Below, piece by piece: positions 1 to 12,750 of a stretch of DNA of 64,000 nt. The stretch's first letter is position 1, and each line of letters opens with the position of its first letter. Below the pieces are notes generated by a model that was not told the origin of the DNA, did no database searches, and was given only the letters and a program-made list of their open reading frames with translations. Source of the stretch: Wolfiporia cocos (Eukaryota > Basidiomycota > Agaricomycetes > Polyporales > Phaeolaceae); contig JACCLO010000010.1 of NCBI GenBank assembly GCA_029448655.1, forward strand, positions 2,170,001-2,234,000, given 5' to 3'. A program made the translations under genes and the position numbers.

Positions 1-226
1 AACCGCAGAGAAGGCTGCAGAATTAATTATGCAAGAACTCGACGCCAGCATCAGTGACAATGATAAATGCGAGTCATCGCCAACCGACGTTCGTGCACGG
101 TCACCGACAGAGGGCGGACTGTACTTCCTATAGGGTGTCCGGAGTAGGCCCCGTTAGTGCATGCCTCCTACTTCGCCTGCAACAATTTTGTCACAGACGG
201 GTGCGGATGCTTCACGAATGGCTGGT
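1..226. other. Left edge, no gene recognised
   Basis: Short stretch downstream of the first hypothetical gene. It has only short overlapping reading frames with no recognisable motif. It could contain 3' UTR or a last small exon of the minus-strand gene that ends near 227. Confidence 0.4.
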
Positions 227-2221
227 TTACTCCTCGCTCGTCGGCAGATGGCCGAACGAAGCGAGGATGATGTCGTTGCCACGAGTCCAAGAACCCCTTG
301 GCGTCGGCGTCGGCGTCGGTTGCGGTAACTGTAAGGGCAACCGCATGTCGTATGTCTCCTGAATGGTGAAGTAGGACGTCCATACCGGTGACGCAGGCGG
401 CATTGGCATGTTCTCAAATGTGCCTGCGACGGGGAGATCGGCCATGCTAAGTACCGGTGCAGATGGGACGTCTGCGATGGCAACAATCTCCAAAACGTTT
501 ATCGCCTCCGAGTACATGGGAGGCTTCGAAAAGTCGACAACCGCTGCCATCTCGGCCATCTCCGAGTAAGCGGGGAGCTGTTCCTCAAGGTCCACGCCTT
601 CCAATGTGTCGGGCAGCGGGATAAGCGCGAGAACAGGCGCGACGAGGACGTGATCGCTGGTGAACGCGCTGGCGGCCAGGTCGAAATCGTCCACCACCGA
701 GAGGGCCGATGGGAGTATCAGCGACGAGAGTGATCCTGCTAGCGGCTGAGGCGTGGGCATGAACAGCAAGGCCGGTGGTGCAGGTTCTGCCGATACCATT
801 GCAGGCGAGAACATGGTGCCTTCAATGTTCATGCTCTCATCGGGGAGAGCGTCCAGAAGCAGTGGGGTGGAGATAACCAGGGGGGACATCGAGTCGTCCG
901 TCTCGAACGGGCTCAGCATGGGAGATGCGAGTGCGCTCGTTATGGGCAGACCATCTACCTGCAGGAGGTTCGCGCCTGTCGCAAGAGTGCCTGTTGATGC
1001 CATCAAGAGTGAGAGCTGCATGCTTTCCTCATCATCCAAGTCAATAGATATATGGTCCGGTAGAACGATGCCCGGCAGACAAAAGGAGGACATGGGGCCC
1101 ACAGAGGACAGTGGGATGAGGTAAGGAGTCGGAGGTACTCTTGGAGTGACGCTGAGGTTGACTAGCGGCAGTTCCGGCAGCAATAAAGGCGAGACCGGGG
1201 TGTCGAGAAGAGGAGGAACCGGGCGAAGCTCGAGCGACGAAGGCAGACTTACTGCGACGTCCAGGTCAAAGAGTAGAACGTCCGGCGACGACATGTTATT
1301 CAACAACGATGGTGAGTTCGGGAATCTAACGGGCAGAGGAGCCAGGCCGTTATCAGAAGATATGGCGAGGCCATATGCGGCAGCGTGCCATTCGTCGTCA
1401 TGACTATTTGCAGGATCCATGGTTAACAGAGACGTCGAGGGCGCGAGCAGCACGCTGTCGTCGTCAAACGAATCCCATGACAGGTCCAGGAAGCTGCTTC
1501 CCGAGTCAATGTTCGACGAGCATTTCCAACCAGATACGGGGTTGCCTATGGCTTGGGGATCTGGGCGAGGATCCTTGACATGCGTAGAATGGAGACTCCT
1601 GATGGTAATATGGGGCCACCGTTCTGCCACGTCATCCTCATCGTCGGTAGAGACGGGTCCCGCGGATCTATCCTTGGACGGAGCATGTTGGGCGTAGTAC
1701 CCAAGTGCGACGACGGGAAACACTTCCTGGCCAACACGCTGTGCTGCACCGAGACAGCCGATTGTGGGTCCACCGGGCGCTTATATCCGAGAACAAAAGC
1801 AAGCTCTGACTCGCGCATATCGAAGCGAGAACGGTACAGTGCTTTCAGGTTCCTTGCCTCGCCAAGAGATATCTTGATGTCATTGCTAGTACTAATGGAG
1901 GCGGAGGCATCAGTGAGGAGAGCAGAAAATCCGGTGAGCTCGATATTCAAGTTCTTGGGTCGCAAGAGCGGCGTCACGCATGAATGCGTTGGATGCCTGT
2001 CGTCATAGAAGCGTTAGTTCTGTATACCCATCGATGTTCATGGCACTTACCCGAGCTGACGCGATCAACGATGCATTGTGTTTGATTAGACCGTAGAACC
2101 CAATTCGGTCGGTGCTGATGCGTGCATGGGCTTGCTCTCCGACAATAGATATGCCATTATACAGTCCCAAGGCGGGAAGGGGCCTCAAATGCCCCAGCGG
2201 GGAGCACGCCAACATTGTCAC
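227..2221 (-). CDS. Hypothetical low-complexity protein, 5' exons uncertain
   Basis: I do not recognise this family. The main exon is an open minus-strand frame of about 500 codons (about 1777 down to 227), rich in Pro, Leu, Ser and Asp/Glu, with many short hydrophobic-proline runs and a PTPTPTP tract near the C-terminus. It starts with a less biased stretch (GPTIGCLGAAQRVGQEVF) behind a possible acceptor near 1785. Further 5', open frames at 1780-1977 and 2003-2221 are separated by a good GTAAGT...CAG intron (about 1989-2041) and may be upstream exons, but the phases could not all be reconciled, so the start is uncertain. No signal peptide or clear domain is seen. The length of the open frame argues that it is real; the composition suggests a largely disordered protein. 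Confidence 0.45.
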
Positions 2222-3370
2222 TTTGTCTCGCGATGGCCCTGCGGCAGCAACGCGCGATCTCGTGGAATGAATACAGCATAGCCTCTGTAGCAGTAGCCTA
2301 GCAATCCAATCAATAGCACGTTGCCTAAATGCAGCTGTGACCTCGGACGCGCATCGGCAGTGATAGTTGGAGGGAACGGACAGTGCCCTCGGCCACAGCG
2401 CCTTGTCTAGGTAATGAGGTCTGAGGCCGAGGTGCTGATTCAGCTGAGCGCAACACGCAACACGATCGACGCTAGCTGATGTACATGTGATCGTGACACG
2501 ACGCGGTTGTGGCCGTTTGTGGCTGCGTATGCTTGTACTAATTTCTGAGATGATCAGTACGCCATTTCAATGACTATGCGCGAGAAAGTAAGATGATCCA
2601 ACAGGGCTGAGCGCTCGTCGGTCTCGTCATTGCTTCCACAGTGTCTTCAGTGGTATCGTGGCGCGTCATAGCAGCGATGCATGAGAAGGAAGAATATTTA
2701 AATCTTGTGAGTTACACTACTTACATAACGATCTCAGATCGGCAGAAGGGTGAGAATCACCTTGCTTTCATCTGTGAAAGCTTGTTTGTCGCCCGGTTCA
2801 TGGATTAATGATGTCCGGATTGCGCCTCATGTCGTACGCAGTGTAGTGGGTCCGGGTGACCACGTGGAGTATACTTTGTTTTCGAAGCTCTATCTGTGCT
2901 AAGGTCCTTGGTTCGAATCCTGGATGTACCATTTTATTGTCACAGTAGATTAATCTGCGTGCAAACCTAGCTCGCAACTGCGATTTCTTAAGCAAAAGGC
3001 AGTTGGCAGATTAAGATAGTTGACTGAAACTCTACGATACAACACAGATAGTACGGTGTAGGGCTCACCGGTGTTCCATTCACGTCATGATTGAAGATAC
3101 GCAGGAGCCGCTGGTGTGCATAGTAGTTGACTGGCGGCCCCTGCGGGTCATTATTTTTCCGCAGGAATCTCTGCAATTGGTCCTCATGTGTGATGAGTTC
3201 GATGACATTGGCTTAGCAGCCTTTGAGGGCCTGTGATGCGCTAAAGTCGCTACCACATACACTGTTAAAGTAGACTCAAGTACAGTAGCTATAGGATTTG
3301 ATGGATCATTATGAAAACAGATAATTCCAGCTGCGCGGAGATAGCACATTGCAAATAAGCGCCACAGGAG
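2222..3370. other. Intergenic, 1.1 kb
   Basis: Spacer between the first hypothetical gene (-) and the Zn2Cys6 regulator (+), which are divergent. Apart from the tRNA-like repeat near 2.9 kb, only short unsupported frames were seen. It should contain the promoters of both genes, but no clear TATA element was identified. Confidence 0.5.
2830..2945 (+). repeat. tRNA-derived repeat (SINE-like)
   Basis: A canonical RNA polymerase III B box (GGTTCGAATCC) lies at 2912-2922, and an A-box-like stretch lies about 60 nt upstream (GCAGTGTAGTGGGTCCGG). It is followed by a T-rich tail (ACCATTTTATTG). No full cloverleaf with complementary acceptor stems could be folded, so this is a tRNA-like repeat and not a tRNA gene. 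Two other tRNA-like segments occur in the transposon complex near 45.6 and 47.4 kb. Confidence 0.4.
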
Positions 3371-3463
3371 ATGCCCCCGAGCGACAAGCGCCCTCGTAAA
3401 CTGAGCGAGAAACCCCTTTACAGCACAGCTCCTCTCAGCCCTCAAAAGCACACAATCGACACA

Positions 3464-6195
3464 ATGTCAGAAACAACTCCGAGTGAAGGAGGAAAAGTCA
3501 AACAAACTCGACGGAGACAGAGGCTGAGCTGCGTTGAATGCACGAAGCGTCGTCAGGTAAGCAAGCTCCTGTCGCTGGAATGGCCGCTCCTTGGTATTCG
3601 TCTCACGATTGTTACTCAGAGATGTGACAGGAAAACACCGTGCGGTCTATGTGTTACAAGAGGTGTCCCACATCTATGTCGTTGGGAACCTATCATGGCG
3701 CGCCCCACTCCTCAGCGACCACCTGGACCTGCGGCTACACCCACAGGCCGTGCTGGCAAGGCTTCTGAGAATACAGTAGAAGCACTCTCCAAGCGAATTG
3801 CAGTGCTGGAGCAGACTATTCTGCAGCAAAACCTGAAGAATTCTCAGAGACTAGAAGGGCATGGGCAGGCAGCTGAAACAGCCGTTCACAGTCACGAGCC
3901 ACTGCTTGAATTGACAGAGCAGGACGCAATTGCATCTCAGGATCCAAATGCGCGCGGTGCCTCTGAAAAGGCTTCTTTGTATTCTGCGGGAGACGTTACT
4001 ACGGCTCAGGGAAAACAGGACGCGCCACTCGACCTGCGATGTGTAGCGGGGCCTCGTGCCTTATATGACTACAAGGTGCAGGCTGCAGCCGTGGCACTTG
4101 CTCAACTCTCATTAGCTCCTCGAGAGGAGTACGTAGGTGGCGGAACGATTCTATGCGCGTTGCATAAGGTGACTCTGATTCAATCATATCTTGATTCTAT
4201 CGTTCTCACTGGGTTACATAGCTCGGCAATCCAGATACATGGCGGTTCCCGTATTCAAAGTCGAATCTGACAACAAGTCCAGTATCAGTACCCCAGTCGC
4301 CCAGAAGCCATCCACTCTTAGCCCCTGTGCGAGCGCTTCTCACTAATCTGCCCTCCCGGCAACGCATAGCAGAACTTGTAGACGCGTACTTTCGGTACCG
4401 GAACTGGGAATTTGGCTTACCAGAGACATGGTTCCGTAACTCGTGCGCAAAGATGTGGTTCCATCTAGATGTGCGATGCCCAGGAGGCATTTGTCTTGCC
4501 CCAGCTTCTTGCACGTTCTGCGGAGAGGATATCAACCCCCACTGGATTGCGCTTATCTTTGCTGTCATTGCTCTGGCACCTCGGAATGTTTCGAAGGATG
4601 GCTCGGTGTACTTTACACATGCTCTGTCTGCCAAGCGGCTGGCTGAGGACATCCTTCTTGCAGTCCCTGCATACTCAATATCTGAGAAAAGCGTTCACGG
4701 CGCCGTGCTTAACTGCATCGCCACAGCTCTCTTAGCAGCATACTTGTCCGATAACGGTCGGGTCAGCGAGGCTTGGAAGCTGGCCGGAAATGGCCTGCGA
4801 AGCGCACAAGCGATGGGACTGCATCGCGATCCCAGCTGGCGTAAATGGGAAGCAATGGGAAAGGATGAGGCGGAGCTGAGAGTTCTCGGTTGGTGGATAC
4901 TCTTTGTGGCAGATCGGTGAGACTGTTTGGTTATTCCCTTAGAGTGTTTGTTCACGCTTTGATTAATCCATAGGATGTATTCCCTCATTCTTGGCAGGCC
5001 AATGATGGCTGCAAAAGGAACATACGACGTCACCTTGCTTCCAGGTCCGAGACACGCCGATGGGACACCAAATCCCTATGTCGAATTCCAGCAGGCGTTT
5101 GTGAAGCTATGCGAAGTCATAGGTGATGGCGTAGAACGAGTAAGCACTGACGTTGCATCCTATGTTGCGATGGCTGACCGACTGATTGTGTAACAGTGTC
5201 TTGGAATCCAAGCACCCTCCTATGCGACCATCCTCGACGTGGATAACCAGTACAAGAGGTGGCTCTCACAACTTCCAGCGCACCTTCATTGGCAAGGTGC
5301 CCCTCTATTAACCGAATCTACCACATTAGAACAGCGCAATTTGAATTATCAGCGGCAGTCGTTAGCTGCTTATTATTTAGGCAGCTTGATGAATATACAT
5401 CGGCCATACCAGATGATCCCTCGCCCCATGTCCTCTGTTCATGACTACAGTCGCGCAATGGCTATGCACCGGGAAAGCAGAGATAGATGCATTTATCTCT
5501 CTGCAGAGCTGGTGCAAGTGCTGTGTAATGCACATGAGGACACACCAGAATGGGCTGCGTCTCCTCCAGCGACGCTTTTCCATTATGCATACTTCGTCTT
5601 TGATGGGGCCGTATCACTAGTTGGTGCTCTAGCCCAGACGCCTCCGCACCCTCGTCAAAAAGAGTGCCTTGAGCTGATTGATTGCGCTCTCAAGATGCTA
5701 CGAGCGTGCGTCGCAGCTGCCCGGGGTACATCTGACGGCGAAGGCGAAATCGCGAGAAGAGCCATTGCGGTGCTAGAAGCTCTACGTGCGGCAGGCGGTT
5801 GGGATCAGCGACGAAGAGGCAGCACAGACGATGGCTCTTGTGCATTTCAGCCTGTTGCAGAGGAAATCCAACGCATAGCAGAGTCTAACACTCGTACTGT
5901 GATTCCAGACGATGAAACTCATCACGGCAGCCGTGGACTACCTTATGACAGCGGCCTACAGGAACACATGCTGGACACTTTGCCCTCAAGTAGTCCTGTG
6001 GTACAGGCCTATCCGACCTCTGATATTTGGGCCACCGATGTGAACAGCACAGATCTCGGTCAAGTTGCTGTTAGATTCACTGGGCAAAAGACAATTACCC
6101 CCTTTGAGATGTTGCAAGTTTCTGGAGACCCCAACGTTGATTGGGCACGTCTGGTCGGTATGGACGATTGGCTCGGCGGGGAAACTTGTTCCTAG
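3464..6195 (+). CDS. Zn(II)2Cys6 fungal transcription factor
   Basis: Predicted nuclear DNA-binding regulator of about 833 residues. Exons 3464-3556, 3620-4168, 4222-4916, 4974-5139 and 5197-6195 join in frame with GT..AG introns of 53-63 nt. The binuclear zinc cluster is complete: cysteines spaced CX2CX6CX5CX2CX8C (CVEC...RCDR..CGLC...HLC) near residues 24-52, with the first intron falling inside it. A short Leu/Ile heptad segment follows (EALSKRIAVLEQTILQQ), as expected for a dimerisation linker. The middle (about residues 180-560) has the helical, Trp/Arg-rich character of the fungal-specific TF domain (DPSWRKWEAMG.., LGWWILFVADR). An in-frame ATG at 3371 could add 31 residues; 3464 was preferred because it begins directly ahead of the basic region. 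The neighbours do not reveal the target pathway. Confidence 0.9.
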
Positions 6196-6411
6196 ACATC
6201 GCAGTGCACGTTTTGCACTGCGGCCACACAAGAGGCTCAGTGGGTAGGAGTACCCGCAGTTATCTCATTCAGCATACCACAATGTAATTCATAATACATA
6301 CAGTTGAGTGCTATGTCCTCTTCTTCTTTATCAGCAGTAGCAAATTATCTACCCATACATGTCCTTGGAATGCTACCGTACATAATTGACCGAGCAAACT
6401 TGTATGTACTA

Positions 6412-8240
6412 CTATTTATTTAAGACACGTACATCCTCGGGCTTGGTTTGCGCTTCGAAAGCAATCAGTGCCCTATGCCACCTTCTCCACGGTTCTTCTC
6501 CGGAGATAAACCTCGCCCGAAAGTTGTGGTATGTCCACTCCTCGCAGCGACCGAGCGCAAGTACGAGCCATATCCGCGCGCTGTTCAGTATTGTCGAGAT
6601 GCGACGCGACGGGTCGGGGTCGAAAGGGTGGGTGGAAGGGATCTCGTATTCTGGTGCATCGAGTAAAGAAAGCGGTATTGAACTCGTCCTGAGCTTCTGT
6701 GCGTAAGTGAGAGCAGCGGGTCGATGTCCTTCCTGCGTGCCAGCCACCGAAAACACATATCTGAAAAGGTCGAGGGAGGATGGGACGAACAGCTTCTCCA
6801 CCGTATATTCCAGCAGCAGAGCATGCGCCACAGACGGCGCCAGGAGGAACGTAGTGAAAAACTGCGGCGACAAGTACCAGATCGTCAGCTCCTTCCTTTG
6901 CGCGCACGCTGTCTCCGCAGGCCGAAAAACGAGCGGGGGATACAAGGGGTCCGCGGCGATCAGCTCCATCGCCACGCCCGTCTCTTCCGCACGCCGCATC
7001 AAGAACGCACACATGCGTTCCCTCGCATACCGCTCGAACCACCCCTCCTTCTGCCACCCGATCCCTCCTCCCCGCGCTCCCTCTCCATCGGCCTCACGCG
7101 TCCCGGCATCCGCGTTCGCGCGTGCTCTGCCCCACCCCTGCACCCCTGGGAGCGGCTCCGGCCTCACGTGCACATCAAGCCTCTTACGGTAGTGCAAGAT
7201 CCACGCCTGGTATAGGATGCGCACGAAGGAGAGGAAGAGCGCAAAGGGCTGGCGCGTGAGCGCGCTGAGGAGGTTGAGAGTGGTGAGCGGCATGGCGTGC
7301 GTGGTGCGGAGGAGAGCGGTGAGCTTGAAAGGACCGAGCGCTGTAGGCGGGGGCGGTCCGAGCTCGGACTGAGATGCGGAAGAGGGGGGGTGGAGATGGA
7401 TGCGGATACTGGGACGCGGCGGGGACGGTGACTCGGCCGTCGAAGAGGGGATAGGGAAAGACGGAGCGGAGTGCGGTGGGTTTACGGAGACAGTGTAGAA
7501 ACCGAGGCGGTCATTGAAGGGGGAGACGTGGAATTGCCTTGGGAATGTCCACTGATGGCGGAACCTGCTCAATCATCAACGGGCTGCATTTCACACCGAT
7601 GCGTGCAGTATACCCCGGTGCGACCTGCTCGTCCTCAGACTTGCCGACCTCCAGGATGTACGCGTGTCTCTCGCCAAATGTATTGTGCACCTAGAGGCAT
7701 ATCAACGATGAAACGCCAGCAACGCATGTGAGCTACCTCCAGCACAACCAGCCAAAGGACTAATTCCTGGTTGTAGCAATAATACACCGTCAACGGGTTA
7801 ATGCCCTCGAATCCCATGTAGCTTGGCGATGTCCACATCCATGCATCGGAAAGTTCCCAGCGCGCGTCAGGATACCCACGCACAAGCAGCACACTCAGCA
7901 GCTTCTCCTTGATTCCGCTGTCGCGCATGCCGCTGTCGGCCATGTATGCTGATGGACGCAGACCAGTGAGTCTCCAGAATAGACCTCCGTAGCCAAAGAC
8001 CCAGCCACCAACAAGGTCGAGCGCATGGCTTTCGAGGGCATTCAGCGAGACAAGAAACATGAGAGTCGGATAAGTGAACGCATGCGTGGCTGATTCGGGC
8101 ACTATACGCGCATGGGTAACTTTACTCTCTACAGCGTAAGCTGCTGTGTTGTTCTGCTGCCCAGGATGCGCAGTCATGACGGTGAACAGGCGGTAAGCTG
8201 CAAAGCTCGCAGCAAAGACAGAGGCAATGGAGATGAGCAT
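6412..8240 (-). CDS. DUF1365 family protein
   Basis: Three exons (8240-7737, 7690-7614, 7564-6412; introns of 46 and 49 nt) give about 577 residues. An N-terminal hydrophobic segment (MLISIASVFAASFAAYRLF) suggests a membrane anchor. The conserved DUF1365 core is seen in order: INPLTVYYCYN, then VHNTFGERHAYILEV across the first intron, then HQWTFPRQFHVSPFNDR across the second. The family occurs in bacteria and fungi, often near cyclopropane-fatty-acid-synthase or lipid genes, but its reaction is not known. The C-terminal half contains a Pro/Ser-rich insert and a hydrophobic region typical of fungal members. The reading frame is open upstream to 8375 but has no ATG there, so 8240 was chosen. 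It is convergent with the Zn2Cys6 gene, whose stop is only 216 bp away. Confidence 0.85.
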
Positions 8241-8439
8241 TATCGCATTGTAATCTCCTGGATCAGACCCCTTTGTGTACTTGCCACGATGGATGGACCA
8301 TTGCCATGGTGGATGGGCCAATTGCCAATTGACAAGCGCCCATAACGCGTCGACGCGCAAGTCACGTTTCACCAACCGTGACCGACGCGTCTGTAACGCT
8401 GGCCGTCGTCACACCGCCCACCGAGCACACAACCAACCG

Positions 8440-10701
8440 ATGGCGGACAACCTCTCCGTCGAGGCGAGCCGTGCGAAGCGCGCTGAACGTCTCCAGTCGC
8501 GCTTCAGAGACCGCGGGGGGTGCGCTGCTCCCAGCCTGCGAGAGACCCCCGCCGCTGACATAGTGTAGGGTATTCGTACCGGCCACACACAACACCCTCC
8601 TGGACGCGCTGCTCGCGCGAGGTGTGGACGGCGAGTCGCCCAAAAAGGCGCGTGCACGGCGCAAGTCGACTGCATCGCGGAAGAGCGTCGGATCGCCCCT
8701 TCGTGCCGACGCGCAACAGTCTGCGCGCAAGGGCAAGCCGCGGGCGTCGATTGCGCCGAAGGCGAAGCCCAGAAAGAGCATCAAGCCTGACGATGCGGCA
8801 ATTAGCGAGCCGGCTCAGGCAAATGAGAGAGGTGCGCGTGTCCTTGCTGCTCTAACGCTGTATGTACCCATGTGGCGGACATCTCTGTAGCTCTTGAAAA
8901 GGCAGCAAAGCCCGCGTCGAAGCCGAAGTCAAGGAAGAGCACCAACGACCCTCAGCGCGGTGAGGGTCAGCAGACCGCCGCCGCCGATGAGCCAGTAGCA
9001 GGTAAATGACCTGATGATCGCGATAGTACACGTATGCTCATGCCTGGGTCATGTAGGCCCGTCGCGCTCGCATACATTCGCTGACAATCCATCGGTCAAG
9101 AAACCGAATAAGAGCGCTCCGTTGGAGATCAAGAAGAAATCACTTGGTGCGCTGCTACTTCTACGACCTGGCACGAGACGCTGCTCATATGTGGTGCAGA
9201 TACAAAGTCCAAAAGCACTTCATCGAAGAAAGCCGCCCGATCAACGAACAAGGCCCTTACCCAATCAGCAAAGCCGCTCTCTGCGATCACCGAAGGTACG
9301 CCACCCATCCATCTCTTATCCCGTGCATAGCAACACATACATCGCGTCGCAGCCGACGAAGAGGATGAAGACCTCGCGCCCCCTACGCGCCCTACGAAGC
9401 GCACCCGGCCTGCTCTTGCTGCTGCTGATGCGGCAGAAGACGAGCCGCCAAAGTACAAACCCGCAAAGACCGCCCCAGCCGCGCCGAGAGTAACACGGGC
9501 ACCGCCTGTGCGGGCTCCGGCAGAGGACGACAGCGACGACATCCCGCTCGTACAGCCCATCAAGAGCGCGCGGGGAAGGGGGAAGCTGAAGGAGCAAGGT
9601 GGGCAGCCATCGGTACGGAGGATCACCGTGCGGCGAAAGCGCTGACGGATGCGATTCGCCACAGGTGCGGACGCCGCCAGGCCGCGCCAGGCCGCGAACG
9701 ATGTCGCAGACCGCCAGGAACCCGCCGCGGCGCCAAAAGCGAAGGCTGCCAAGCGGAAGGTGCCCCGCGTGCCCGATTCTGGTGATAAGTCGGGAGAGGA
9801 AGACGCGCTCCCGGCATCCGGTGGGTCCACAAAGGCGTCGACTGCTCGAGAAGCGCCGCAGAAGCCTGGGCGAACGGAAAAGGCTGCAGCGCCTCCTTCG
9901 AACAGGAAGCGTGCGCGCGATGTGGAGGACACGGAGGCGATCGACGAGGATGCACATCCTCGCAAAGCGCGCGTGGTCGAGACGCTGGACGGAGAGAAGG
10001 CCGGGCAGGCCAGTGCGTCAATGATAATGGACGATGGCGCCCCTGCGAAACCGGTTAAGGGCAGTCGGGAAAAATCTCAGGCGAAAAGAAAGGCAAGGGC
10101 GAGAGCGGCCGCTGCTGAAGCAGACGACGACGATTCCGCTCGTAAGGATGCCGCTGCCAGGAAACCGCAGACTTCCAGGAAACGCGCACGGGAAGACCCC
10201 GCGAGGCGGGACGACCAGGCTGAACCGGCAGCACGCCCCAGCAAACGGGCGAAGGTGCCTGCGAGCAGTGCAGCTGCGCCCGCCGCGGTCCTGACGGTCG
10301 ACCTCAGCCACGAACGCAGCACCCGCAAACGCGATACCGTCAAGGGTGCATCAAACCAGAAGGAGAAGGTCACAGCACCCGCAAGAGCGCTGGCGAGAAC
10401 GAAGAAGAGGCCGACGTCAGTGCACCCAGCGTCACCGCCCGAGGAGTGTACTGACGAGCCAACGAGCAGTGTGACCAGCGGGAACAAGGAGAACCGGGTG
10501 GGGTCGGCTACCAGCGAGCCCAGGACCACGGTGCGTCGGTACCAGCGGAAGCCGAAGGTCAGTGCTATCGTGGTTGTCGTGCAGAAATCCAGTCTCACCT
10601 CGGTGGGCTTTGTGGCATTGTAGCCGAGACTGTCAATGTTCCCTGCCCCTGCGCCTCCTGACGACGATCTTGATGACGACCCCCTTGATTGTCTATCATA
10701 A
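8440..10701 (+). CDS. Lys/Ala/Pro-rich basic nuclear-type protein
   Basis: I do not recognise a named family. Seven or more exons join in frame from ATG 8440 to TAA 10701. A short conserved N-terminus (RFRDRGGVFVPATHNTLLDALL, split by an intron) is followed by a long disordered, highly charged region with repeated basic clusters of SPKK/KPRKS type and acidic patches (EEDED, EDDSDD). It ends with RTTVRRYQRKPKPRLSMF and the acidic tail DDDLDDDPLDCLS, the last part encoded by a final exon after an intron at 10558-10623. Most introns lie in the same phase (after the first codon base), which suggests exon shuffling or internal duplication. Composition suggests a chromatin- or chromosome-associated nuclear protein; this is inference only. 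Confidence 0.7.
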
Positions 10702-10996
10702 CACTTGCGGGGCAACGCCAGATCAATATCTTACATACGCATACATACAAATCGACGCATTGCATACCAGTACATTGTAACTGACCATCATTTACCTACA
10801 TTTGTTGCTCTCATTCCATATTCGACTATAGAAGCACAGATCAAGTACAAGTTGAACATGTAAGGGTGCTTAGGAATCACAACCTCCGAGATGGAAACGA
10901 CTACATGAATGTCCGTCATGGACAGCCGTGCGCTCTTGTTCCGGAAAGACCGAACCATTCGCTCGCGGCCGCATGCAGCCCATGCATGCTGTGTAC

Positions 10997-12021
10997 TCAC
11001 TGCGGTTTGTTCAGGCAATCCCACCACGAGAAATGCCAAGGGAACGCAACGTCTGGGGACGCAAGTCCCATTATCTCCGGAAGATCTTTCCACAGTTCAT
11101 TTCGTTGCGTTATTTCTTCGTCCCTCATAATCCACATGCACCTCTCACAACACCATGTCGGAGTGGGCGCGGACAAAGTGCGCGAAGCTGTCGGTATCAT
11201 ATCCGGCTTGAGGGGCATGTTTGTGTCACGGCAGTGCCGGTAGAAATCCTCGGAAGGATAGCGCAGCTCCTTCCCTATGAGATGTGGAAGACCGATCCTA
11301 ACCGAAGAGAAAAGACGACGGCCAAAGAGCCGCGTGCGGCCCTCGATACACCTTGCGAGGTCATCAGGGGACAGTTGCTCCCAGGACCCGTCCGGACGCT
11401 GGACGCCGCGCACAAGCATGTCCGGCGGAAGCTGCGAGCAGATGAACAACGCGGTGGGCAACATGCTGTGTTCTTTGGTGAGGCGCGCAAGGTTCACGGC
11501 CGTGATGGCGTCGATCGGCTCGAACGACATCTCAGCACTCTTGTATTCCTTTTCCACAGCAAGCCAGGTCACCAGATTATTAGTGAAGCACGAATGCATG
11601 CGCCTCAACGCGGCGGCGTAGATCTCTCCCATCTGATACTTGTGCCCCAGGCGGACATGAGCTGCGACGACGTCAAAGCTGACGGCCTGGTTCACCAGAT
11701 ATCTGCTTCCACTTTCAGTTTCGATCGTCGTAGGTAGATAGGGTCAAGTCCTCACTTTCCGCCATCATAGATAGCCCATAGAATATGGCGGAGATCTGAC
11801 TCATCGTCCGCTAAACGAACGACCGGACATCCATACAGCTCTTCGGCGTCAGGAGGCTGGGGTGTTGCAAACATATCGGTGAATATCTCAGAATAGCGGG
11901 CGAGCATTGATTTGTGCACGCGGAATGCACTCCGCCCCACGAGCAAGATCACATTTCCGTCGTCGAGCCAGAAGACATCATCTGGCGTCACTTCATCTGA
12001 CTTGGTGTCGTCTGCTATCAT
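10997..12021 (-). CDS. BTB/POZ domain protein A
   Basis: Two exons (12021-11756 and 11711-10997, one 44-nt intron) encode about 326 residues. The N-terminal BTB fold is visible: DDVFWLDDGNVILLVGRSAF, then RVHKSMLARYSEIFTDMF, VVRLADDESDLRHILWAIYDGG. The second half (RLGHKYQMGEIYAAALRRM...) is the alpha-helical extension seen in the large agaricomycete BTB family. These proteins mediate protein-protein contacts; specific partners are unknown. A close paralogue (BTB B) lies at 57.3 kb with the intron at the equivalent place. Both sit next to an alcohol oxidase gene. The ATG at 12021 is the first in frame; a GTGAGT directly follows the last sense codons and could allow an alternative 3' exon. Confidence 0.85.
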
Positions 12022-12750
12022 GTCAGTATCGAAGTCAGGCACACTGCAGACAGGATGTTTGTGTAACCTCAACCTTGGCTAGGTGCAACCATCACAGGCC
12101 TGTTTCGCCGCTGCTTGTGCCAATATGGGTAGTACTAGTGACGGGTGAACGTTAACGTTCGGAGTGCAACCTCATCCACGCGCTAAAGGAAGTCTGGCAC
12201 GACGATCAAGTGACTTGAGTGTGTACATATATATGTATATGTAAATATACTTGTATAACGCTGCAGGAAGCTGAGAACGAAAGCGGGGTCGTGCGAGGCA
12301 CGTCAAGTGAACTACGAAAATGGGCAGGGCGCGTCATCTCATTGACAGGAGGTGTAGGGTGGAGGTAATGTTAATATCGCAAAACCAGACTTTTCCCCCT
12401 GCATCTGAGCAAGATACCAATAAGATGGCATATTCATGCACAGCAGCACTTATCAAACAGAACACGCCATCTCAGTTAGAAGTCCCTGCTGAGAAATCGG
12501 TGAATTGCATATTATCAGTGCCTGTCAATGTCAATGAACTGCAGCAATCGCAATGGCCATGACAATTGGTCACGATACATCAGAGACAATTCTCTAAGTC
12601 GCAGTCCCATGATAACTAAACGCTGCGATAGGGATTGTGCTGATGGATTGTACTCTCTGACTTCTATGCCAGAACCTGCTAAGTCATTGCACAGTCATGG
12701 ATTGAGCTATAATGAATAAGCGACGATGCAAATAATTCCTTGCCGCATTA
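12022..12750. other. Intergenic, 0.7 kb
   Basis: Spacer between BTB A and alcohol oxidase copy 1, both on the minus strand. It contains an AT-rich tract near 12.22-12.25 kb. No gene is supported. Confidence 0.5.

Noticed and set aside
9129..10715. Minus-strand frames of up to 278 codons
   Set aside because: They are shadows of the Lys/Ala-rich gene on the plus strand, with Ser/Arg/Ala-rich translations and no motif.
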